From NCBI GenBank assembly GCA_914767715.1, contig OU612066.1, positions 19,814,283 to 19,878,282 of the forward strand: 64,000 bases of DNA, read 5' to 3'. Shown one piece after another: positions 12,291 through 22,564 of this stretch. Position 1 is the stretch's first letter. Each line of letters begins with the position of its first letter. A program made the translations under genes and the position numbers. Source of the stretch: Membranipora membranacea (lineage: Eukaryota > Bryozoa > Gymnolaemata > Cheilostomatida > Membraniporidae). Under the pieces are notes generated by a model. It had not been told where the DNA came from, did not search any database, and worked only from the letters and a program-made list of their open reading frames with translations.

Positions 12291-14374
12291 CTTTGACTTT
12301 AAAAGCGTATAGTTTGTTAGGTGGTTATACATCTCACACATTTATATGACACAACAAATTTTGTCCGCGACGAACAAGGAATTGCTTGTAAGAATTATCT
12401 TCCCAAAATGCTAGAGAATTCCCTCCATTGACTTTGAGGATAAATAGAGCTGTACCAACTAAAAATAACTGAAGCAAATGCTGACAATCAACACACTCTG
12501 TTAACATGTGATTTGGTTGATTAAAACATAATCACATGTTTACAACGAGATTGTAGATATGCTATTGTACAATATATATATATATACTTTTATTGTCAGC
12601 AGCAATTCATTATTTCAAATGTTTTTCATGATGTGACATAAATGGCAAAAAAGAAAAATGATACAAACAAAGATTCAACAAAAAATAAGACTAAGCCAAT
12701 AAACTAAAAAAAATGTTGCATTAGCCTTTTCTTAAACATATTCAAAGTAAGAGTGCTTCTCAATGAAGAGGGTAAAATATTTAAGTTTGTTGCTATTTTG
12801 TGGTTTAAGTTGTCTAATGGAGGTTTAAGTAAGTGGTTATCTCTTCTTGGAAATCGGTGTGGTAACAAAAAAATCAGAGATGTATGGAGGTGATAAATTA
12901 TTCAGAGCCTTAAATCCCGTAATGCAAGTAAAATAATTGCTCAGTATTGGAAGGGGTAAAATTTTAAGTGATGTACATAGGTCATTAGTAGGTGACAAAT
13001 AAAAAGGTATATGTTGAACATTGGCCACAATTCTCAAGGCTCTTTTTTGCTGAGTGAAAATAGGGTTTGTGATATTTGATGCACATAAGTTGTAATATAT
13101 ATGGATACCATAAATGAGATAACAGTGAATAAATTGAAAATAAAATTGTTTAGCAGAATGCGTGGTCAAGTAAGATCTGCATAGCTTAAGTAAGTTTGTA
13201 TTTTTTGACACTTTATCCAAAACAGTCTCACAATGACCATTCAATGGAAATGAGTCAGATATCTTAAAGCCAAGAAGTTCAGTTTCATGCCTTTGAAATA
13301 TTTGGTCATTGTCAATTTTTAAATTTGATGATGAATCCTCCCCAAAAGAACTTAAAAAGTGTGATTTTTTATAATTTATTGTCATGTGATTATTTTTGCA
13401 CCACTTGTTGATTGAAACCAAATCTCGATTACAAATTTGAACTAACGTAGAGGGAACAGAATGGCTTGCTACAAAAACAGTGTCGTCAGCATATGCATAA
13501 GAGTTCAAGGAGAGAGGTAGATTTAGTAGGTCATTCATATAAATCTGAAATAAAGTTTGTGCCAGTATTGAACCTTGCGGAACCCCAATATTGATGTCAA
13601 GTATTGATGACATTGCACCATTAAAATGAACATACTGTGACCTGTCCTGTAGAAATGATGATAGCAACAAAAATGCCTTGTTCTCAAAATTAAAGTTCTG
13701 TAGTTTATTTTTTAATATTTTGTGATCGACACAATCAAATGCCTTGCAGAAATAAATAAACAGAAAAATACTCTTCCTTTGTTTGAGTTTCTCAGAAGAG
13801 TAGTCAGAAATAATTTTGTGAACGGCGTCGCTGCATGAATGTGCAGTGCAAAAACCGGACTGCGATTAAGATATTAGATGGTTATCATTCTAAAATATCT
13901 GAATATTAATATTTAAATGTTTTTCAAATATCTTCGAAAGAACGGGTAAAACATTTATAGGCCTATAATTTCCTGGGTCATCTTTTGACCCTGACTTAAA
14001 AATAGGGGTTACACGAGCAATTTTCCAGACTTTTGGAAATACTCCTTCATCTAAAATTCTATTGAAAATATCTGTGAGCACTGGACCTACGTAGGGAAAT
14101 GTTTTGTTTAACATCCGAACTGAAATCTGGTCAGGACCAGTGCTTTTGCCTATGGGTATTGATTTTAGAAGCTTATGCAATGAGACTGTTGTAAATTTTG
14201 GAAATTGTTTCAAACCTTTGTGGTGGTAATTTGGTAAAGTACTAGAAAAGGCAGAAATCAAAGAAAAATCTTTTGATAGCTTTGCAGCGATAGATGTAAA
14301 ATGCTCGTTCAAATTACTGCTAGAAATATCAGCAGCATTGTCAATGTAAGTTTTAGTTTTGTTTCTGATATTAA

Positions 14375-15516
14375 AGTGTTTGTAAAGGAACAGGTTTCTT
14401 GGTATCATTTTTGAGCTTGAAATCAGATTAAGACAGCTATCACAATTGCATTTGCATATAAAATTAGTCATCAGGGTTATTTGGTCTGGTAGGTTTGGGG
14501 GTTATAAGTTAACAACATTGAGTTGCCTACTCATGCACCGCCCAACTAGTCCAGGCAATTTGTGATGAGCCTGTTATTGGGGAAATACTGTAATATTAGT
14601 GACTATTGTGGTCAGATAACAACTTTTGCAAATAAATGACAAAGTCACTCACAAGTCTGTCTGATGACATAAAAGTTCAAAAGAAAGTTCTCTAATTTGT
14701 ATACACACTATTTGATGAGTTGAGACCGCTAATCAAAACAACCTTTATATCTGTTATGAGCCCATGTCGAAGAAAAGAAAAACCACTGTACATTACAATC
14801 AATGACTATGACTTTAACGCACTTCCTGTCAGCTGTTCTTCAAGCATGAAAATGAGTGATTTTCATTTAAGACCGATGCGCTTGTTTGCTCTGTTAAAAT
14901 AAGATTATAATGGAGCAATTGATCCTTCTTGCCGACAAAGCCTTGCATATTTCAGATTCACCCAAAAATGGTCAATGCAATGCTTTATAGTGTGTACCAA
15001 ATCTTGCAATTTACCCACCACTAGCCTCCCAAATCAGATCCATACTGACGAAATAACTCAAAAACTCGACAAATTAATTTCCTAAGTGACTGTTTTGTGC
15101 AGTGACATGTGCTCTCATAAGACCTGCTGCACTCAGTCAGTAATATTGATAGTCTATGTTAGGATGTGCTGAGTATCTGTGATGCACACAGATGGACAAG
15201 ATCTAATGAAAAAATAGAAAGTTTCTCCAGGTATCCCACTGCTAACACGATTATCAATACTCCTCTTTACATTTTACATCACCCTGAAGTCCGAAACAAC
15301 TAGATGACAAATTTATTGAGTTGAATTTACTTTGTGACTTGTAATATCACAACTCCAAAAGAAAAAAATAGTACCTTTTTAATACCTTCTCATCCCAACT
15401 TTGAGGGCAAATAAGTCTTAATTGGGCCACAGGCGGCTTTTGAACATAGAATAATGTTCTAAACTAGACTGAGATCTCTAGAATGATACCAAAAAACCTG
15501 ATCCTTTACAAACACT
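14375..15516. mobile_element. Non-autonomous DNA element inserted at TTAA inside LINE ORF2
   Basis: TIRs of about 36 bases face each other: AGTGTTTGTAAAGGAACAGG at 14,375 and its inverted counterpart ending at 15,516, with two mismatches visible. Both flanks are TTAA (14,371-14,374 and 15,517-15,520). Removing the element and one TTAA joins LINE codons SLWNAL to NIRNK on the minus strand, matching EALNLKSK in the sister LINE at 34,170, so the empty site is supported by an independent copy. TTAA duplication is the hallmark of piggyBac-type transposases, but the TIR does not begin CCY as usual. No transposase frame lies within it. Confidence 0.85.
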
Positions 15517-15539
15517 TTAAGTGCATTCCACAATGATTT

Positions 15540-15737
15540 GGTATTATGGCCTTTGGAATTTTCAACCAGTTTTTTCATATACTTCTTCTTTTTTCTTTTT
15601 ATCATGTTAGTGACTAGGTTTCTTTCAGTTTTATTATTGGTATTATGGCCTTTGGAATTTTCAACCAGTTTTGTCATATACTTCTTCTTTTTTCTTTTTA
15701 TCATGTTAGTGACTAAGTTTCTTTCAGTTTTATAAAA
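15540..15737 (-). repeat. 99-bp in-frame tandem duplication in LINE ORF2
   Basis: Two adjacent copies start at 15,540 and 15,639 (+ strand GGTATTATGGCCTTTGG), each 99 bases, so 33 codons are doubled. The coded block contains KTERNLVTNMIKRKKKKYM. The sister LINE at 34,060 has one copy only. Few substitutions separate the copies, so the duplication is recent. Confidence 0.85.
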
Positions 15738-16681
15738 ATCCATAACTTTTGAGATTTATACTGGTCTCTTAGTCTCATATGATCACACACTTCATCATCA
15801 ATCCACATAGGAAGGACCTCAGATTTGACATAGCGAGTCCTCCGTTTTATAAGTTTTGATGTTAAATTTAAGAAAGTTTCATTGAAATTCTCTATGACAT
15901 GGTTAATGTTGCTGTAACATAGATATTGGTGCCAGTCAACATTGCTGAAATATTTGTGTATATTTTCATCAGTAAATTTGCTATAATCGTTGAAATTTAT
16001 CTTAATTCTTTTCTCTGATTTTACAACACCCTTTTTTCGTATTGCCATAACCAAAAAATGATCACTTAAAGAGTGTTTCAGAACTAAGCTAGAACGAACA
16101 TTGGCTGGTTGGTTGGTTTATATGTGATCAGTGATAGATTCAGAATTTTCTGCAATTCTTGTAAAATCCTTTATTAGCTGTGTAAGTCCAAGTGGATTTA
16201 TGACATTTCTAAACCACCTGACCAATGTGCTGTTATGACTGAGGTCAACATTAAAATCACCCAAAATGATAAATTGATACAATGTTCTCGATGTAATGAG
16301 TGAAGGCATGGTTCCAATCAACAAGTGCGCTAGGTGGGTGATAAACGAAGCATGTTAAAAAAGATTGTGAGTGGGTTTGGGAGATTTTCAAAGTAATTGA
16401 CTCAGGCATTGAATGGTTAGCAACATTGATCTCTTCGAATGAAATACCAACACGTATGTAGCATAGCAAACTCCCTCCTTTGACCAGTATTCCTATCCTG
16501 TCTTGCAATATTATAGTTTGATACATGGAAAAAACTATTTGATTTAGACTCATTTAGAAAAGTCTCAGATAAACAAAAAATATCAAGATCATTTTCATGT
16601 AAGATCTTTTTAACTTCGTCAATTTTGCTTGTAAGTCCTCTAATATTTAGATGAGCTATTTTCATGCCTCGAGTAAAATAA

Positions 16682-18388
16682 CTAGACATTTGGAGTTGAA
16701 ATCTCTGATAGGTGGCAATATATGAATAAAGATTTGAGTGGTATACCATTGTGTATAGCGTGTTTCATGTCGGACTGTGATGAGAATTTTACCTTCACAG
16801 TGCGCAAGGTCTTACCACCTTTTGAGTGTCTCTCAATAGTGGCCTCCGGATAAACTGCTTTGACATCTCGCTCTATATCATTGTTACTGCCTTCTTTAGG
16901 AACATTGTACATCATGGCACAGTGTAAATTCTGAGTCTTGGGGTCTTGTGGTCTCCTTGCAGTCGATCCACCAAAGAGGAGACAATTCCATTCCGTTACA
17001 ATTTTTATAGCTGCAGCAGTATCTCTAAATTGAATGGCCAGTTTTGGATGATCTGACTTAAACTTATATAGCGCTATTTTTTCTACAATCACTAGAGCAT
17101 AATGTTTGCAGATTTCTTGTCGAGTAATATCTTGGTTGTAATTTAAATGGAAAGCTGAGTCTTTCTCAATATTAACGATAATGTTTTTTTCAGGTGCAAA
17201 TGGTTCTCTATGCGTTGACTGTGGATGGTCTGAGCTGTGTTGGTCCTTACTGGATGATTTGAGTTTTGACTTTCTGCTGTGAAGGGTATTTTTGTTTGGT
17301 GATCCACTATGGTGTGGTGAGTGGGACGGCCGGCCGTGGGATTGGAAGGATAGTGGTCGGGATAAAGGGTTTGCCTGGTTTTGTTGAGTGGAAGTGTGTG
17401 GTGTTGGTATGGAGGGGGAAACATGAGCACCAGTGTCGTGACTTTGTTTTTTTCCAGCAACCTCTGCATATGTTCCAAATTTCTGGTTGATGGAAGATTT
17501 CAGTTGTTGTTTTACACAGAACAGTTGATGGTTAAATTTCTGCTCCATAGTTTCTGAGAAATGGCTCAGGTGAGTACGTAATGTGTCATTGGTTAATGGT
17601 CCGATGTTTCTACTCTCCTGCATTTATTGGATGATCATGGCCTGGTTATTGACTACCTCTTCCAGTTCTTGAATTCTTGACTGCAGTGACTTGTTCAAAG
17701 CCTTGCACATATCTAGACTGCAGTCTGGAATTTTGGTAGGTGGTGAAGAAATTGGTGGGTAAGAACTTAAGTCAGAGATTGGTGGAGGGATCGATTTATT
17801 GAGAGGAGATCTTGATCTTGATCTTGATTTTTCTCTTGATTTCTTTGGTGGAGTGAGTTGGTCATGTATTCCTGTCTCAGCTTGTCTCCTGTTAAAGGTT
17901 GCAGATTTAAGCTGTTGGTTGATGGGAGAGAAATTTGTTATAGCGGTTCGAACATGAGTGATATCTATGTCAGACTGGATAATAGGAGATGAGGTGTTGG
18001 GGATGGGTGATATAGGACTGGCGGTATTGTTGATTGGGCTCTGGTTTTTGACTGGGCTCTGTTGGGAAAGGGTGGTGGGATTGGAAGGCAAACCCTTTGA
18101 TGTCTCACTTTCAATGTTTGATGAAGTTGATGGGACAGGGTGAGTTGGGAGTGATGACTCAGTAGCTTCATCTTTGCTTTGTGTGAAAGATGGACAATTG
18201 ATTGATGTATCCATATTACTTTCGTCTGAGAAGCTATCTCTTTCATAGTTTTTAAGACTAGCCAGAGCTGTGTGGCAGATTGATTGATAATCCTGGTTGG
18301 CAGCATCAACAACGTGATGAGGCATCTTAGACATTAGTTCCTCGTAGTGAGCCATGGAATAGTTAATATCTGAATTTCCGTTCACCAA
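16682..18388 (-). pseudogene. LINE ORF1: coiled-coil / RRM-like nucleic-acid-binding protein
   Basis: Two frames abut in phase: 18,388-17,624 ends with TAA, immediately followed in the same frame by ATG at 17,623, then open to 16,682. A single nonsense change in one ORF1 is the simplest reading. The N-terminal part is rich in Ser/Pro/Thr with an SRSRSRSP stretch and a leucine-rich helix (ALNKSLQSRIQELEEVV) just before the stop. The C-terminal part (ALVIVEKIALYKF to VKVKFSSQSDMKHAI) corresponds to the + strand ORF1 at 32,338-33,054 and has an RRM/esterase-like size, though I cannot assign a fold. ORF1 proteins of this LINE group bind the element RNA. Confidence 0.65.
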
Positions 18389-18404
18389 AATAGTGGCTGT
18401 CGTA

Positions 18405-18827
18405 TTATAAAAGTTGACAGTATAAACTTTTTTTTCCTTTTGTTTTTAGCTTTTTCGAAACACTTATACATGCTCCACTTTTATCAACAATTAACTTAGA
18501 ACACCCACCTTCAATGTCTTTAGTTTTGAGGAAGTTTGCTAGTGAAGTTTTGATCCACTCGAATGCAGCGGCGTTACATACAATCACTATCTGCGGGTTT
18601 TTGGTAGTGCCCTTAACTTCTATAGTTGATGTTTGGTTAAAGGTACTATCCAGCTTCTTCTGAATGGCATTTATCTTGTCCAGATAATATGGCACTTGGT
18701 TGACATGTTCCTCAGTTGATTTAGGCTTCATTGTGAAAACCAGTGTAGGTTCAGAGGAAGATGAAGTACTATCCGAGTCTAAGTCATTGCTATCCTTTTT
18801 CCGCGCTCGGTGAAAATGTTTTATCAT
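18405..18827 (-). pseudogene. Upstream open frame of the LINE (ORF1 5' part or separate ORF)
   Basis: A 140-residue frame starting MIKHFHRARKKD, with a Ser/Asp-rich start and a Lys-rich tail. It lies 16 bases upstream of the next LINE frame on the same strand. No homologue is recognised. It may be the displaced N-terminus of ORF1 or a small leader ORF. Confidence 0.4.
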
Positions 18828-18921
18828 TTGTTAAAATTACTAGTATAGGTTTTACTAAAAACAATGTCAGAGCAGCTTTTTATTGCTGCTTGCTGCGTCG
18901 CTCACAACAATCACCTTGTTG

Positions 18922-19152
18922 GTTTTGGCTGGTGGCACCCAAAACCACTCTTTTGAAGAGCCATCATGTTTTAGACCAACATATAATTTTCACATATAGT
19001 TATGGTCTAATAAGCTTTCTCTCCCTAAATGGCTTATGTATGAAATCCCATCAACTTGCTGTAATAGCCCTGCAGACAAAAAGCTCTGCTCTAAATGTGT
19101 TTATTCAGTTGATTAGGAATTCCAATAAATATTACAATCTCCAAGCAGAATA
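18922..19152. repeat. Extra copy of a 230-bp internal segment of element A
   Basis: 18,922-19,152 repeats 19,412-19,645 from TTGGCTGGTGGCACCCAAAA to TCCAAGCAGAATAA, with about ten differences. The repeated piece encodes, on the minus strand, an endonuclease-like fragment. It ends exactly where the element A inner motif (ATATCATATCCC) resumes. Confidence 0.75.
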
Positions 19153-19478
19153 AATATCATATCCCTTTCACCCAACTTGACAAAGTGACAATGACCATGA
19201 ATTGGGACTACTCAGGATCGACACAACGAACATAATTACGCAACATAACCCAGCAGCAGTTGACTGAAGGGGGATCAAATCCAACAATATTTTTGTGGTG
19301 ATTTCCTTGCGCTCCAACATAGATGGGAGGAGGATAACAAAATACTGACAACTAGTAAGCAATCTGTAGCCAAAGTGCGGTCTTAGCTCAGAATTTTGGT
19401 CAATGCTGGTGGCTTGGCTGGTGGCACCCAAAACCACTCTTTTGAAGAGCCATCATGTTTTAGACCAACATTTAATTT

Positions 19479-19694
19479 TCACATATAGTTATGTTCTAAT
19501 AAGCTTTCTCTCCCTAAATGGCTAATGTATGAAATCCCATCAACTTGCTGTAATAGCCCTGCAGACATAAAGCTCTGCTCTAAATGTGTTTTTTCAGTTG
19601 ATGAGGAATTCCAATTAATATTACAATCTCCAAGCAGAATAAATTTATGGCCAATGTATTGGTTTTGATGTAGAATTTTATAGTTGTTTATCAA
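19479..19694 (-). pseudogene. Captured endonuclease fragment (copy A)
   Basis: A short minus-strand frame contains HKFILLGDCNINWNSSST, the EEP endonuclease signature of LINE ORF2 (compare FIILGDFNVDL at 16,240). It is too short for a domain and sits between unrelated parts of the TIR element, so it is a LINE relic inside a DNA element. Copy B has the mirror version at 25,644-25,877. Confidence 0.6.
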
Positions 19695-20512
19695 AAAGTT
19701 CTAAGCTACCACCATCACAAGCAAGGCCTAAACATATCAGAACATTCCAAACAACAACCAACGCCGGTGAGGCCACATCATATCCGATTGTATATTGTAC
19801 CCATGAGATTCTCTTCAAACACATGTCCACTCCATTTCACTTTTCTCAAACGTTCTGAATACCCACACCTATGTTTGATACCGTTAATAAATCCTTTATT
19901 AGGGGCAGGAGGTGGTGCAACTAATCGGCACTCAACTATTGACGATGATTAGGTTTTGCAGGTGATTTTGGTTGATATAGAATCCGAGAGGAGATGATGT
20001 TGACATGAATTATTCAATTATAGTGTTTTAGGCTATTGTAATTAGCTTTTTAGGGAAGATAGTGCCTCTTTTGCCTCCCCTAGAACTACAGGCCTGCGAG
20101 AGTTATTGTTTGTATACCCGGCTCCATATACCAGTCTTCGAGGAGTGCCAAGTTCTCAAAAGCTCATGCCAAGGTTGTGAGACATTATTAAGCTAATAAA
20201 GTAGGACAAAGTAGCAAAAAAGTGTACCATAAAATTTGAAATTATGCTTTGAAGACCAGCCAAGCACATTTTCTCTCTGCAAAACATCATCCAAACCTGT
20301 CATGAGTCGCTGCAGACTGGTTGGAAGATAGGCTTTATTGTGTAAGATGGATAAATTCTAACGCATCTCAAGCTCATTATTCATCTTAAATGATTTCCAA
20401 GTATTCATAAATACTCGTATAGAAAGTAAGCTTTTTTGCGCATGTAGGATACATTTTGATGCATCTCAAGCCCATTATTCATCTTAAATGACTTTCAAGC
20501 GCTCACAAATAC

Positions 20513-20788
20513 TCATCTAATTAAATCGGTAATTTCCGAATTGAATTCTTTGATAAACTTGCATATATCAAAAACTTGTTTACGGAAAATTGACGCTGGA
20601 TAATCAATTGCTACTATTGCTACAGGTCTTGGATATTTGAGGTGATGTAGTCTGTATAGCTCAAAGATCATAGATTGAGGCAACATATCAGGGTGATTAC
20701 CTGGTCGGCAAATGGTTTTCCCAAACAGATTGTCCTTTTTAAGGGATGCATTCGAATTAGGTGAAATAATGACATCAGCCTTTGACAA
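20513..20788 (-). other. Unassigned open frame inside element A
   Basis: A 91-residue frame (MSKADVIISPNSN to FNSEITDLIR) with no family I recognise. The mirrored copy at 24,570-24,840 keeps most of the codons but carries changes such as a TAG near 24,674, so the frame is not clearly maintained. Confidence 0.3.
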
Positions 20789-21645
20789 ACTAACTCAAAT
20801 TGGCAGTTGTTTCATTTCAAATGATATTCCAACATTTTTTAGCCTTTCATGATTGAGAATCTTTAATTGTGATCAACAGTCGTGCCTCTTGTTTACTCTA
20901 TAAGAAGTGAAACTGAGAGATCAGGTTCATGATCTCAGCTGAGGCAGGGAATGTGAGCAAGAATTCTCTGCCTATCAATTACTGCTATCAACAATGTGAT
21001 GAAGAACAAGGCCGTTAAGAAGGAAATAGTAGGGGAGGCAAAATTCCGAGGCTAGTTAGAAGCATCAATAGGAGGGGTGCTGTTACTAAGCAATTTTAAG
21101 GCATTTAATTAGCAAATGGAAATCCCAAAAGACCTGATTCAGACATGAAATAATCAATTATATCATTTTTGGACCACTCCATTCAGCTTTCTAAGGGAGG
21201 CAAGGCATCCCTGCCTCCCCTAGAAATACGGGCCTGCACCAGCCAGGCCACCAGCACTGACCAAAACTCTGAGCTAAGACCGCACTTTGGCTACAGATTG
21301 CTTACCTGTCAGTATTTTTTTATCCTCCTTCCATTTCCATTCAGAGCGCAAGGTGATCACTACGCAAATATTGTTGGATTTGAGTAGTCCCAATTCATGG
21401 CCATTGAGGTAACATAGACTCCTTGGCAAGTTGGGTGAAAGGGATATGATATTGTACAATAGCATAGTACAATAGCATAGTACAATAGCACAATGACAGT
21501 GTGTTGATTGTCAGCATTTGCTTGCGTTATATTTTGTTGGTACAGCCCTATTTATCCTAAAAGTCAATGGAGGGAATTCTATAGCAATTCGGGAAGATAA
21601 TTCTTACAAACGATTTCTTGTTCATCGCGGACAAAATTTGTAGTG

Positions 21646-22564
21646 AGAGGTACGCAAGTTGCCTGGAGTCCTCGTACTGAGAGTGTGATACATCCTAGTA
21701 AACCAGAATGCATCCTAGAGGTGGCCATGGTGGACCTCCTAATCATAAGTGTGCAGCAAGCTGCCAGAAACTGAAACAGGCTCTAATCGGCCATTGGCAG
21801 TGAAACTTTGATCTTAGCCAATAGGCCGAGAAGCGTATAGCTATTGATTATTGTACAACGTAAATATGCACTTATAGCCTTATTGCTGTACTGAGACAAA
21901 AGCCGTCGTTATACATGTGCAACGTCTTACAGAGAGTGTGTACTGACTTTACCTTTGTAAAACACACAATGTTCTCTTTTGAACATAGTTTTTGGTGCTT
22001 ACCCTCAATAAATAACCATCTATATAATATATATATATTAATATCATTCTACAATCATACAGCACTGAACTCCCTCTTCATTGCATACAGTGACATAGGA
22101 AAATTAATACAGCAAAATTAAGCAAACAACGGAGCGACAAAGCCATGAACAACAGATGACATGTATTATGTTGGCGTTGTTCTTGAAATCAAAGAAAATT
22201 AGTTCAGGTCTCGGTAAAGTTGTCCAATGTTTTTGTCTTTTCTCGGTCGCCAATATCTTGTGTTGTACTGCAGGCTGCAGCATTATGTATAGGGAGTTGT
22301 TTTTGCCAAAGTAGGATAGCATTGGTAGATGGTTAGAAAGCTGTAGGAACAAGTATTGTGCAAAAAATGAACACGCATCGGCAAAATTATTTCAGCATCG
22401 ATTGGATCCGACAGTTTATCCAACTTTGAAAGGCCTACATCTTGTCAAATTTCTTGGGGGCGTGGCCTAAATTATTGCGTTATAACTTTTACAATTTTTA
22501 AATCAAATTATCATATTAGGTCAAAAAGAAGGCTAAGTCAGTCTGCTGTGTAGTTAGCCTAAAA
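21646..22564. other. Upstream region of the MOXD1-like gene
   Basis: No gene recognised. This is the 5' flank between transposon A and the start codon at 22,565. An (AT)n run lies at about 22,024-22,040. I cannot define a promoter or TATA box with confidence. Confidence 0.35.

Larger units (their letters stand above)
10270..12349. other. Non-coding stretch with imperfect repeats
   Basis: No gene recognised. It holds an irregular repeat based on ATAATGCCA (about 10,960-11,190) and a GC-rich direct repeat pair (12,066-12,150 and 12,219-12,290), listed separately. Open frames at 10,849-11,205 (-) and 11,609-11,797 (-) show no domain; the former is the translation of the repeat. Confidence 0.4.
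12837..16665 (-). pseudogene. LINE ORF2: apurinic endonuclease plus reverse transcriptase
   Basis: ORF2 starts at MKIAHLNIRGLTSK (ATG at 16,665), slightly inside the end of ORF1. The endonuclease-like (EEP) part shows FCLSETFLNES, TCFVYHPPSA and FIILGDFNVDL. The RT part shows GPDQISVRML, RVTPIFKSGSKDDPGNYRPI, GVPQGSILAQTLF and the catalytic YADDTVF box (about 13,470-13,490). It is broken by frameshifts near 16,490 and 16,260, a stop near 16,118, a 1.1-kb insertion at 14,375-15,516 and a stop near 13,868. Role in life: target-primed reverse transcription of its own mRNA. This copy is dead. Confidence 0.85.
12571..18925 (-). mobile_element. LINE-1 of this window: CR1/L2-like non-LTR retrotransposon, degenerate
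   Basis: Reading on the minus strand: ORF1-like frames (18,827 to 16,682), an endonuclease/reverse transcriptase ORF2 (16,665 to 12,837), a 3' UTR and an (AT)n tail at 12,571-12,586. The tail abuts the interrupted TIR of copy A, so this end is the insertion junction. The 5' junction is blurred by a 230-base duplicated piece of the host element ending near 19,152. The + strand LINE at 32,300-35,920 is a second member of the same family. A TTAA-flanked element (14,375-15,516) lies inside ORF2. Confidence 0.85.
12350..21645. mobile_element. TIR element copy A, split by a LINE insertion
   Basis: The left end starts CACAACAAATTTTGTC at 12,350; the right end finishes CAAAATTTGTAGTG at 21,645. The TIRs are about 200-220 bases and carry ordered landmarks (CGCGACGAAC, ATTATCTTCCC, GAGCTGTACCAAC, TGCTGACAATCAACACACT, GCTATTGTACAATAT). 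An inner inverted motif follows: ATATCCCTTTCACCCAACTTG near 19,156 and its complement near 21,430. The element was about 3 kb before a 6.3-kb LINE entered just inside its left TIR, at about 12,571. Copy B at 23,745-26,404 is the same element in opposite orientation. The termini resemble CACTA-type ends, but I find no convincing target-site duplication, so the superfamily is open. Confidence 0.75.

Noticed and set aside
18405-18827. Independent host gene
   Set aside because: It lies in line with LINE frames on the same strand with 16 bases between, and shows no splice structure.
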